From: Leisingera sp. ANG-M7
GTDB taxonomy: Bacteria > Pseudomonadota > Alphaproteobacteria > Rhodobacterales > Rhodobacteraceae
NCBI RefSeq assembly: GCF_000813965.1
Contig: NZ_JWLI01000020.1
Span: 1 to 64,000 of the forward strand
Direction of reading: 5' to 3'
DNA: 64,000 bases
Under the pieces are notes generated by a model that had not been told where the DNA came from, made no database searches, and saw only the letters and a program-made list of their open reading frames with translations. Positions 8,093-16,206 of this stretch are shown piece by piece; positions within the stretch are counted from its first letter, which is position 1, and each line of letters begins with the position of its first letter. The translations under genes were made by a program, and so were the position numbers.

Positions 8093-9042
8093 TCGTGAAT
8101 CTCTTTCCTTGCCAGATACTGTCGTGCCAGCACGCGGGTAGTTCCTATGAACCGTTGATTGCGGGCCTTGGATCCGGGCTCATCCATCCGGCTAATGATC
8201 CAACCCACATATGTCGCTGACCTCAGCACCAGGAAAAGGTCGAGTGAGGTCAAGTCGATCGCCCGCACTGACAGGTACCCGGCTATCAGCGCATCACGCA
8301 GCGCCGGGTAGTCGGTCTCCCGTATGTTTCTAAGCAAGGTGGTGGCTAGATCAAAGAGGCGGAAGCCAAATCCGCTGTCGTCGAAATCGATCAACTGCAG
8401 CTTGCCGCCGTCTTTCATTATGTTTTCGCGCACGAGGTCTGCGTGGATAAGCCCGTAGTCCAGGGCTGTTTCCAGCTGCTGCAGTTCAGCATCAGCTTCG
8501 CCGCGCAGGGCAATAAACAGCGCACGGTCCTCTTTGGTCAGGCTGGGGTTTTCCCAAAACCGGCCCCAAAGCGGATTGACACCAAGCAGGCCAGCCCGGT
8601 CCCAGGACCAGCGGCTGAAACCCCTTGGCGGGATCCAGCGGTCGGAGACCGTGTGCAACCGGGCCATTTCGCGGCCGATTCCATAAAAGAGGCTAGTGCG
8701 GTCTTCCGAGTTCAGGCCGCCACCAGTCCGGCCGATCGGGGCGCCGGAGAGCCAGGTCAGCATATCTGCCTGGAACCCGTCGGCCCTATGCAAGAACTCT
8801 CCTGAGGCGGCGGCGACCGGGGCAGGCACATGCAAGCCGCCCGCTGCCGTGGCGTTCATCCATTGCAGTTCCGACCACAGCTCTGCATCGGTCCGGTAGC
8901 CGGGGCGGTGCAGGCGCAGGGCATAGGCGCGCCCGGCGTGATCGACCCGGTAGACCTGGTTTTCGCGGGTGGCGATCAGGCTGGTCTCCGCACCCTCCAT
9001 CCCCCAAAGCGTCAGGGATTGCTCCACGGCTGCCGCTGTCAT
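8089..9042 (-). CDS. Phosphotransferase of the APH/hydroxylysine-kinase type
   Basis: The 317-residue product has the aminoglycoside phosphotransferase/choline kinase fold. It shows the VYRVDHAGRAYALRLHRPG nucleotide-binding lobe (about residues 28-46), the catalytic loop GLIHADLVRENI (about 198) and the metal-binding LIDFDDSGFG (about 216). The enzyme should phosphorylate a small hydroxylated amine with ATP. Its gene overlaps the preceding AGXT2L-type gene. In animals the same family pair is hydroxylysine kinase with phosphohydroxylysine phospho-lyase, so the substrate is inferred to be an amino alcohol or hydroxy-amino acid. Homoserine kinase or antibiotic resistance seems less likely from the neighbours. 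Confidence 0.85.
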   Translation of the reverse strand: MTAAAVEQSLTLWGMEGAETSLIATRENQVYRVDHAGRAYALRLHRPGYRTDAELWSELQWMNATAAGGLHVPAPVAAASGEFLHRADGFQADMLTWLSGAPIGRTGGGLNSEDRTSLFYGIGREMARLHTVSDRWIPPRGFSRWSWDRAGLLGVNPLWGRFWENPSLTKEDRALFIALRGEADAELQQLETALDYGLIHADLVRENIMKDGGKLQLIDFDDSGFGFRLFDLATTLLRNIRETDYPALRDALIAGYLSVRAIDLTSLDLFLVLRSATYVGWIISRMDEPGSKARNQRFIGTTRVLARQYLARKEIHE

Positions 9043-10334
9043 GGCTGCACCGGGGTTTCTGCCAGCACTTCATCCAGGGTGTCGAACAGCAGGTCCGTAT
9101 TTCCCCTGGAGAAAGGCATCGGCGGGCGGATCTTCAAGGTGTTCCTGTGGCGGCCCAGCTTGGAATGGATGATGCCGCGGTGGCGCATGGCGTTGATCAC
9201 CAGGTCGGTGAAGGCAACGGCCGGTTCCTTGCTGGCGCGGTCCAACACCATTTCCGCGCCAAACACCATGCCGGAACCGCGCGCATCGCCAATGACATCA
9301 TATTTCTCCTGCAATGCGCGCAGCCGGGCGCGGGCATGGGCGCCGACCGCCTCGGCATGGGTTAGCAGGTTCTTGTCCTCGATCTCCTCCAGAACGGCCA
9401 TTGCCGCAGCGCAGGACACAGGGTTGCCGCCGAAGGTGTTGAAATAGCGGTAACCCGAGCGGAATGTCTGGAGGATTTCGCTGCGGGTGACGATGCCGCC
9501 GACCGGGTGTCCATTGGCCATTGGCTTGCCCAGTGTCATCACATCCGGCACCACGCCCATCTTCTGATGCGCCCACATATGGGTGCCGGTGCGGCCGAAG
9601 CCGGACTGCACCTCGTCGCAGATCAGCAGGCCGCCAGCCTTGCGCACCACCTCGGCGGTGGGTTTCAGCCAGCCGTCCGGATGGCTCGGGAAGCCCTCGT
9701 TCAGGAAGAAGGGGCAGATCACCAGCGCGGCAAAACCGGTGCCGGCCTCCTCATGCGCAGCGATCTGTTCGGCCACGGTGGCAGCAAATTTGGTGCCGTC
9801 AGGATCCGGGTTGCGGTAGCTGTCGGGCGCTTCGGCGAAACGGAAATACTGCGCTAGCCCGAAGCCCACCGTTGGCGTGTTCGAGCAGCTGAGCTGGCTG
9901 ACCAGAGCAGTATTGCCATGATAGGTCGCGTCGGTGGCCACGATGCCGCGTTTGCCGGTCATCCCTTCGGCCATGCGCAAGGCGATATCGTTGGCCTCTG
10001 ACCCGGTGCAGGTCAGGATGGCAGTATCCAGCGAGGCGTCCATGGTGCCGGTCAATTTCTCGGTATAGTCGAGAATTCCATCGTGCAGATAGCGCGTGTG
10101 GGTGTTGAGCGTTGCGGCTTGGCGGCAGATCGCCTCCACCACCCGCGGGTTGCAATGGCCCACATGCGGCACGTTGTTGTAGCAGTCTAGGTATTTGCGC
10201 CCGTCCGCATCCCACAGCCAGACACCCTCGCCCTTCACGATATGCAGCGGTTCGTCATAGAAGGTGGAGAAGTTTGGCCCCAAGAGCCGGGCGCGCCGGT
10301 CGATGAGGTCCTGAGATCTGGCGGGCAGGGTCAT
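9039..10334 (-). CDS. Class-III PLP enzyme of the AGXT2L (phospho-lyase) group
   Basis: A 431-residue fold-type I PLP enzyme. It has TGSEANDIALR, DEVQSGFGRTG and TLGKPMANGHPVGG, with the Schiff-base Lys in GKPMANG. Several stretches match the ethanolamine-phosphate/phosphohydroxylysine phospho-lyase branch rather than ordinary omega-transaminases: YLDCYNNVPHVGHCNP, NTHTRYLHD, FNTFGGNPVSCA and HRNTLKIRPPM. Those enzymes eliminate phosphate and ammonia from a phospho-amino alcohol to give an aldehyde. The ATG at 10334 has AAGGAAG 4 bases upstream and is preferred to a TTG 18 bases earlier. The gene is coupled to the kinase downstream and the aldehyde dehydrogenase upstream. A plain transaminase remains possible. 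Confidence 0.88.
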   Translation of the reverse strand: MTLPARSQDLIDRRARLLGPNFSTFYDEPLHIVKGEGVWLWDADGRKYLDCYNNVPHVGHCNPRVVEAICRQAATLNTHTRYLHDGILDYTEKLTGTMDASLDTAILTCTGSEANDIALRMAEGMTGKRGIVATDATYHGNTALVSQLSCSNTPTVGFGLAQYFRFAEAPDSYRNPDPDGTKFAATVAEQIAAHEEAGTGFAALVICPFFLNEGFPSHPDGWLKPTAEVVRKAGGLLICDEVQSGFGRTGTHMWAHQKMGVVPDVMTLGKPMANGHPVGGIVTRSEILQTFRSGYRYFNTFGGNPVSCAAAMAVLEEIEDKNLLTHAEAVGAHARARLRALQEKYDVIGDARGSGMVFGAEMVLDRASKEPAVAFTDLVINAMRHRGIIHSKLGRHRNTLKIRPPMPFSRGNTDLLFDTLDEVLAETPVQP

Positions 10335-10348
10335 GGCGCTTCCTTGCG

Positions 10349-11836
10349 TCAAAGCTGAATCCAGGCGGATTTCAGGTCGGAATATTTCTCCAGTGCGTGC
10401 AGGGATTTGTCATGTCCGTTGCCAGACTGTTTGACGCCGCCCAAGGGCACGGTCAGGTCGGAGCCGCCATAGGTGTTCACATGCACGATGCCCGCGCGGA
10501 TACCAGCCACCATCCGGTGCGCGCGGCTGAGGTTCGCGGTCCAGACACCGGCAGAGAGGCCATAGGTGGTGGCATTGGCCAGCCGGACTGCTTCTTCGTC
10601 GTCCTTAAAGGTGGTGACGGCCAGCACCGGGCCGAAGACCTCGTTCCGGAACAGGCTGTCCTGCGGTTTCACGCCCGTCATTATGGTTGGTTGCATATAA
10701 AAACCGCCGGTTTCCTGCAGGATGCGTTTGCCGCCGCTGCGCAGCTCGGCACCCTCGGCCTCGGCGCGTGCAGCAAACTCCAGGTTGGCCTCCAGCTCAG
10801 CCAGCGAATGCACCGCTCCGATCTGGCTGGCGAGGTCGAGCGGGTCGCCGACCCGGAACGCCTCAGCGTGGCGGGCCATTTCGACGATGAAATCCTCGGC
10901 TATGTCTTCCTGCACCAGCAGGCGCGAACCGGCCACACAGACCTGGCCGGAGTTGCGGAAAATACCCGCGGCAGAGACTTTGGCCGCCTCGACCAGATCC
11001 GGGGCATCGTTGAAGATGATGTTGGGGGACTTGCCGCCCAACTCCAGATAGCAGCGCTTGAGGTTGGATCGGGCTGAATATTCCAGCAGCCGCCGCCCGG
11101 TAGTGCCGGAGCCGGTGAACACCATGATGTCCACATCCATGCTGAGCGCCAGGGTCTCGCCCACCACGCTGCCTTTGCCGGTGACCACATTGAAAACGCC
11201 CGGCGGCACACCAGCCTCGACCGCCAGCTCGGCGATCTTCAACAGGCTGAGCGAGGCGCTTTCAGCCGGTTTCAGAACAATCGAGTTGCCGGCCGCCAGC
11301 GCCGGGGCAATTTTCCAGGACCCGATCATCAGCGGAAAATTCCAGGGCACGATGGCCCCGACCACCCCGACCGGTGCGTGATGCACCAGCCCCAGCACAT
11401 TCTCCGCCGTGGGGGCGATCTGGCCATAGACCTTGTCGATCGCCTCGCCGTAGTAGCGGAAGGTGGCGGCAGCGGAGAGAGCCTCTGCCTTGATTGCCAT
11501 GGCGATTTCGGTGCCGTTGTCGCGCACGCCCAGCACCGCCAGTTCCAGCGCCCGCGCCTCGATCAGGTCACCCAGCCGCATCAGCACCTTCTTGCGGTCG
11601 GCAGGGGCCATACGGGACCAGTGCCCGGCCTCAAAGGAGGCCCGCGCAGAGGCAATGGCGCGCTCCATGTCGGCGGGGGCTCCTTCGGCCAGCCGGGTTA
11701 GAGTTTGGCCGTCGATAGGGGAGATCACCTTTAGCGTGCCGCCGGTCAGGGCGTCTTGCGCCTCGCCGTCGATGAAATGGCCCTGCGCCGGCACCTCCAG
11801 CTGTCGGAGGGTGTCGATTTCGCTTTGGTTCAGCAT
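10349..11836 (-). CDS. NAD(P)-dependent aldehyde dehydrogenase
   Basis: A 495-residue aldehyde dehydrogenase of normal length. It has PWNFPLMIGSWKIAPALAAGN, the glutamate motif LELGGKSPN, the catalytic Cys in GQVCVAGSR and the C-terminal PLGGVKQSGNG. It should oxidise a linear or amino aldehyde to the acid in the cytosol. Its gene lies between the TctA permease gene (5-base gap) and the phospho-lyase gene. It is well placed to take the aldehyde made by that enzyme. Confidence 0.95.
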   Translation of the reverse strand: MLNQSEIDTLRQLEVPAQGHFIDGEAQDALTGGTLKVISPIDGQTLTRLAEGAPADMERAIASARASFEAGHWSRMAPADRKKVLMRLGDLIEARALELAVLGVRDNGTEIAMAIKAEALSAAATFRYYGEAIDKVYGQIAPTAENVLGLVHHAPVGVVGAIVPWNFPLMIGSWKIAPALAAGNSIVLKPAESASLSLLKIAELAVEAGVPPGVFNVVTGKGSVVGETLALSMDVDIMVFTGSGTTGRRLLEYSARSNLKRCYLELGGKSPNIIFNDAPDLVEAAKVSAAGIFRNSGQVCVAGSRLLVQEDIAEDFIVEMARHAEAFRVGDPLDLASQIGAVHSLAELEANLEFAARAEAEGAELRSGGKRILQETGGFYMQPTIMTGVKPQDSLFRNEVFGPVLAVTTFKDDEEAVRLANATTYGLSAGVWTANLSRAHRMVAGIRAGIVHVNTYGGSDLTVPLGGVKQSGNGHDKSLHALEKYSDLKSAWIQL

Positions 11837-11840
11837 GTTG

Positions 11841-13367
11841 TTACCCCTGCTGGCTGGAATGTTCGTAGTCGGGCCCGACTGGTTCCGGCTTCTGCTTGGC
11901 CTTCTGCTCGCGGATCAGCGTGCGGATGTGCAGCACCAGAATTCCGATGATCATCACAAAGATGATTGCAGCGATGGGGCGGCTGATGAAGTCGATCGGG
12001 GTCTTCACCGCCGCCATCGCCGCGCGCAGCTTGACCTCCATGATACCGCCCAGGACCATGCCCAGGATGATCGGCACGATCGGCAGGTTCAGCCGCTTGA
12101 GGATCAGCCCCAGCACGCCGAAGCCTGCGGCGATGGCACAGTCGGTGATCGAATTGCGCAGGGAATAGACGCCGATGAAGGACAGGATCAGGATCATCAT
12201 GCCGAGGAACCGGGTCGGGATCTGGATGATTTTCAACAGCAGGTTGGTCGAGAACAGCAGGAACACCAGCACGATCACGTTGAGCAGGATCAGCGCCAGA
12301 TAGAGTGCCATAACGAAATCCAGCTGGGTTTCGAACAGCTGCGGCCCCGGGATCACGTTATGAACATAGAACACCGACAGCATCATCGCCGTCAGCGCCT
12401 CGCCCGGGATGCCCAGGGCCAGCAGCGGGATCATCGCCGCACCCGGGACAGCGTTGTTTGCGGCCTCAGATGCGACAAGGCCTTCGGGAGAGCCATTGCC
12501 GAAGGCGTCCGGAGTCTTCGAGCTTTTCTGCGCGTAGGTGTATGAGAGGAACTGCGCGGTGAATTCACCGACGCCGGGGATCATGCCCATAAGCACACCA
12601 AGGGAGGAGGAAACGGTGGCAATGCGCTTGATGCCCAGCAGCTCTTTCATGCCCGAGAGCATGTTGCCCTGCACATGGGCCTCGCCGGGGGCGTGGTCCT
12701 TTTCGATCAGCAGAAGGAACGCCTGGCTGAGGGCAAAAAGGCCAAGGACCACGACAATCAAGTCAAATCCCGAGGACAGCCATGTCTGGTCGAAGGTGAA
12801 GCGTTTGGTGTATTTGACCGGCTCCAGCCCGACGGTGTTGAGGAAGATGCCGAAGCAAGCCAGCATGCCAGCGGCAAAAGTCTGGCCGCGGTGCGCCACC
12901 ACAACCAGCAGGATTCCCATGAAGGCAGCCAGAAAGATCTCGCGGCTGCCGAAATGCGGGGCGACCAGCGCCAGAAGCGGCGCCAGCAAGATCAGGCAGA
13001 TGACTGAGAAGATGCCGCCGAAGAAGGACGCCGTATAAGCCAAAGACAGCGCCCGGTGGCCTTCCTTGCGCTTGGTCATCGGGTAGCCGTCATAAGTGGT
13101 CAGCGCGTTGGCTGGCGTGCCGGGGGTATTGATCAGGATTGCGGGTATCGCACCGCCGTACATTGAACTGCCGTAGATCCCCAGCAGCAGCGACAGCCCG
13201 ACGATCGGTTCAAAGGCAAAGGTCGCAGGCAGCAGGATTGCAATGGCGACCGCAGGCCCGACACCCGGCAGCGCGCCAATGACGACACCGCCAATGGAGC
13301 CGATTACCAGAGCGGCCAGAACCTGCCATTGGGCAAGAATTTGCAGGCCGGAAAGAAGCGTGTCCAT
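11841..13367 (-). CDS. Tripartite tricarboxylate transporter, large permease (TctA family)
   Basis: A 508-residue membrane protein with about 12 hydrophobic spans. It shows the two conserved TctA loops GALPGVGPAVAIAILLPATF (near residue 33) and GGAIPAILINTPGTPANALT (near 72). With TctB and the periplasmic TctC it imports a small anion or related solute using an ion gradient. The gene starts 7 bases after tctB. The substrate cannot be read from the sequence; the neighbouring enzymes suggest the compound degraded by this operon. Confidence 0.95.
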   Translation of the reverse strand: MDTLLSGLQILAQWQVLAALVIGSIGGVVIGALPGVGPAVAIAILLPATFAFEPIVGLSLLLGIYGSSMYGGAIPAILINTPGTPANALTTYDGYPMTKRKEGHRALSLAYTASFFGGIFSVICLILLAPLLALVAPHFGSREIFLAAFMGILLVVVAHRGQTFAAGMLACFGIFLNTVGLEPVKYTKRFTFDQTWLSSGFDLIVVVLGLFALSQAFLLLIEKDHAPGEAHVQGNMLSGMKELLGIKRIATVSSSLGVLMGMIPGVGEFTAQFLSYTYAQKSSKTPDAFGNGSPEGLVASEAANNAVPGAAMIPLLALGIPGEALTAMMLSVFYVHNVIPGPQLFETQLDFVMALYLALILLNVIVLVFLLFSTNLLLKIIQIPTRFLGMMILILSFIGVYSLRNSITDCAIAAGFGVLGLILKRLNLPIVPIILGMVLGGIMEVKLRAAMAAVKTPIDFISRPIAAIIFVMIIGILVLHIRTLIREQKAKQKPEPVGPDYEHSSQQG

Positions 13368-13374
13368 GGGAGCC

Positions 13375-13914
13375 TCACAGATAGGTCAGCGCGAAGGCGC
13401 GCAGCGCATCGGGCAGATGCTGATAGATCTCGCCTGCAGGGATCTTCACCTGTAGGAAACCGCGGAAGATCAGCGGGACGCAGACTGCAAACAAAAGAGA
13501 AAAAGCCAGATGCTGCGGGCGGTGGAAGCCTGCGCGCAAGGTCAGGAACAAGGCAAACAGGATTGTTGACGGCAGGTAGCCGGCGAGCGGGACAATGGCG
13601 ACATAAGCCAGGAAGTAGACGACGTATTCAAGCGATCGCAGCCAGAACATGATCTCTTTCAACCGGCCGTAAATGCGCGGTGACACCATCGAGCCCAGCA
13701 GGTGAAAGGCCCCGAAGATCACCATTCCCCAGACCGCAATGCTGGGCCACAGCGACGGCTGGCCGAACCATTTGGTGCGCTTCACCCATTTGGTCTGTTC
13801 TCCAAGCTGGCTTAGCAGGAACAGTGCGAATACCAGGAAAACCACGGCAAAAACCAGATCGCCGGGCCGCCGGTAGCGCTGAAACAGTTCCTGAAAATAC
13901 TTGATGTGTGTCAT
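13375..13914 (-). CDS. Tripartite tricarboxylate transporter, small permease (TctB family)
   Basis: A 179-residue protein with four or five hydrophobic spans (FAVVFLVFALFLLSQL, VWGMVIFGAFHLLG, VVYFLAYVAIVPLAGYL, LLFAVCVPLIF), as in TctB. The ATG at 13914 is chosen because GAGGAGGA lies just upstream; an in-frame start 39 bases earlier has no such signal. It is the partner of the TctA and TctC proteins encoded on either side. Confidence 0.9.
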   Translation of the reverse strand: MTHIKYFQELFQRYRRPGDLVFAVVFLVFALFLLSQLGEQTKWVKRTKWFGQPSLWPSIAVWGMVIFGAFHLLGSMVSPRIYGRLKEIMFWLRSLEYVVYFLAYVAIVPLAGYLPSTILFALFLTLRAGFHRPQHLAFSLLFAVCVPLIFRGFLQVKIPAGEIYQHLPDALRAFALTYL

Positions 13915-13942
13915 CGCAGCGTCCTCCTCCTGCCGCGGAAGA

Positions 13943-13969
13943 AACCGGGGCACAACAGGCGCCCCGGTT
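13943..13969 (-). terminator. Stem-loop after the tctC-like gene
   Basis: A perfect 9-bp stem (AACCGGGGC/GCCCCGGTT) with a 9-base loop lies between the binding-protein gene and the membrane genes. There is no T-run. It is more likely an mRNA-stabilising or partial-termination hairpin that favours the binding protein than a full terminator. Confidence 0.55.
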
Positions 13970-13973
13970 CAGG

Positions 13974-14903
13974 TTATTCGCCGACCAAAGCGTTGACCTC
14001 GGCCAGACCGGCGATGTCGTTCTCGATCTGCTGGGCAGAGGCCTCAGCGTCCGTCCAGTAGAGCAGAACACCGGTTTCCTTTGTCAGGTTCTGTGCGGCC
14101 TCGGATTCCAGCGCGGCCTGGGCAGCAGCGGCAATCTTCTCGCGGGCATCCGCTGGGGTGTCCTTATGCACGAACAGCCCGTTCCACAGGGACAGTTTCA
14201 GGTCCGGAACCAATTCCGACATGGTCGGAACATCAGGGGTCAATGCGGTGCGTTCAGAGCCTATGGTCGCCAGCACTTTGATGTTGTCGATGCAGGGCAG
14301 AAGGGTTTGCAGGGTGCCGTTCACCACGTCCACGTCGCCTGACGCCAGCACGTTGCAGTCAAGCTGGTCGTAGGCCGCTTCGCTGGCGAAATCGAAGCCG
14401 GACTTGATGGCCGCTGCAAAGGTCACCTTGGTCGGCGCCAGGAACGTGCCGAAATGGCCCAGCGATACGTCATTCTCCGCGCCATAGGCTGCCAGTTCTT
14501 CCCAGCTGTCGTAGGGTTTGTCCGCAAGGGTCGCGACCACAAACGGATAGGTCAGGAAGATACCAATCGGATCAAAGGGATTGGGGTTCAGCTCCGGGAT
14601 ACCGATTTCGGGGCCGACCACCGGAACACCGATCACGAAGGAGCCAACAGTGTATCCGTCAGCTGGCGCATTAGCGACTTCTACGGCGCCCGGGAACGGA
14701 CCGCCGCCGCCGCCCGGCTTGTTCACCACAGCGGCGGGCACGCCGTACATTTCCTGGAACTTGTCTGCGATCATCCGTGTCAGCACGTCTTCCAGGTCGC
14801 CCGGAGGCCAGGGTACCACGAAGGATACCGGCTTCTCCGGATATTCTGCCATCGCGGCAGTGGCGCTGAGCACGGCGGCGGCAGCTGCAAGTTTGAGTTT
14901 CAT
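13974..14903 (-). CDS. Tripartite tricarboxylate transporter, periplasmic binding protein (TctC/Bug family)
   Basis: A 309-residue protein with a clear Sec signal peptide (MKLKLAAAAAVLSATAAMA, cut before EYPEKP). It is followed by the Bug-type start EYPEKPVSFVVPWPPGDLED and the VVNKPGGGGG loop that contacts the ligand carboxylate in this family. It captures the substrate in the periplasm for TctA-TctB. It is expressed with the Tm-1-like gene upstream (36-base gap). Confidence 0.95.
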   Translation of the reverse strand: MKLKLAAAAAVLSATAAMAEYPEKPVSFVVPWPPGDLEDVLTRMIADKFQEMYGVPAAVVNKPGGGGGPFPGAVEVANAPADGYTVGSFVIGVPVVGPEIGIPELNPNPFDPIGIFLTYPFVVATLADKPYDSWEELAAYGAENDVSLGHFGTFLAPTKVTFAAAIKSGFDFASEAAYDQLDCNVLASGDVDVVNGTLQTLLPCIDNIKVLATIGSERTALTPDVPTMSELVPDLKLSLWNGLFVHKDTPADAREKIAAAAQAALESEAAQNLTKETGVLLYWTDAEASAQQIENDIAGLAEVNALVGE

Positions 14904-14939
14904 AGTTTCCTCCCTTTTGAATTCTGTTTGTTCTGTTGA

Positions 14940-16181
14940 TCACGCCTTGCCGGACGGGACAGTTCCTACCGCCACCCAGCGGTCCAGGATCTCCAGCGCC
15001 GTTTGGGTGAAGGCAGGGTCGTTGATATGCGCTTCCAGCTCCGTCGCCTGGACGGCAGGGGCAACTGTTGCGCTCAGTTCGGTGATGAAGGCGTCCAGCC
15101 CCTCCGGATCGTGGCAGTCGCCGCCGGGGCGGTCCCATTCCTCAATCCCGCCTTTTGGAATGATCAGATGCGTGGGAGCCTTGCTTTCGCCAATCCGCTG
15201 GTTCAGTTCGCGCGCGATGCCGCGGCGTTCTTCGGCGGTGTAAAAGGTGTTCTTGACCAGTTTGTTATGGGTGTGGATCGGGCGTCCCTCGAACTGCGCC
15301 GGGATGTCCTGCCAGCCGGCAAAGTCGATCAGATCCATACAGCCCGGCGCAACGATTTGCGGGATGCCGGCCCGGCCTGCCGACAGGTGCCGGTCACGGC
15401 CGGCGTTGACCACCGAACCGGCCATCAGGTTGCCCAGCTCGCAGCCGGCGAAATCCATCACGCAGACAAAGCCGTTCTGCGCCGCGATCTGCTCAAAGGC
15501 CATGCCGCCCATGCCCATGGCGTGGAATACAGCCACCTCGTAGCCGCGCTGCTCCAGCTCCGGTTTCAAGGTTTTGATGTATTTCAGGCAGGAGGTGCCA
15601 AGCGACGTGACCCCGATCACCGGCCGCCCGCTGACTGCAGGCTCAGCAGCCCGCGCCGCTCCCAGAACGGCGCCTGCCGCCTGGGCAAGGGAGGACCGGC
15701 AAATGCTATTCAATCCGTAAAGCCCCCCGGCCCAGAGGATCATCTGGATATCCGGCGACAGCCGTTCCGCCGGGATCAGCGCCGAAAAGGAGACGGTGGA
15801 TACCACGTATTTCGGCAGCCCCACCGGCAGCGCCTGGCAGACGTCCAGTGCCAGATCAGTGCCCATAGTGCCACCCAGGATGATCACCCCGTCGATGCCG
15901 CCGTTACCGTGCAGCTCTTGCGCCAGTGCACACGCTCCGGCCGACATGATGTTCATCGCCACATGTTCACTGCCGCTGTCGACCGCCGCCTGGATAGAGC
16001 TGCCGCCGGCACTTGCCACCTTGTGCTTAGAGAAATCGGTGGGCTGCTCCGGGTCGCCCAGCACGCTGACATCCAGGGTCAAAACCCCGCCGCCCAAGCC
16101 ACGGATCTTCTGCGCCAGAAATTCCAGCTCTGCGTTCTTGGTGTCGTATGTGCCAATGACCAGAATAGTCTTATCAGTCAT
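14940..16181 (-). CDS. Tm-1-like ATP-binding domain protein (UPF0261)
   Basis: The 413-residue product starts MTDKTILVIGTYDTKNAELEF, the signature of the UPF0261/Tm-1-like family. It is named after the tomato virus-resistance protein Tm-1, whose N-terminal domain is an ATP-binding fold. Gly-rich stretches (IILGGTMGTDLA, GVTSLGTSCLKY, AMGMGGMAFEQI) and PKGGIEEWDRPGGD near the C-terminus agree. Bacterial members often accompany transporters and a TIM-barrel enzyme, but their reaction is unknown. No TIM-barrel partner is present here. The ATG at 16181 has GGGAGGGAGGA upstream; a longer reading would overlap the next gene. Confidence 0.9.
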   Translation of the reverse strand: MTDKTILVIGTYDTKNAELEFLAQKIRGLGGGVLTLDVSVLGDPEQPTDFSKHKVASAGGSSIQAAVDSGSEHVAMNIMSAGACALAQELHGNGGIDGVIILGGTMGTDLALDVCQALPVGLPKYVVSTVSFSALIPAERLSPDIQMILWAGGLYGLNSICRSSLAQAAGAVLGAARAAEPAVSGRPVIGVTSLGTSCLKYIKTLKPELEQRGYEVAVFHAMGMGGMAFEQIAAQNGFVCVMDFAGCELGNLMAGSVVNAGRDRHLSAGRAGIPQIVAPGCMDLIDFAGWQDIPAQFEGRPIHTHNKLVKNTFYTAEERRGIARELNQRIGESKAPTHLIIPKGGIEEWDRPGGDCHDPEGLDAFITELSATVAPAVQATELEAHINDPAFTQTALEILDRWVAVGTVPSGKA

Positions 16182-16206
16182 GAATTCCTCCCTCCCGCTG
16201 AAGGTT

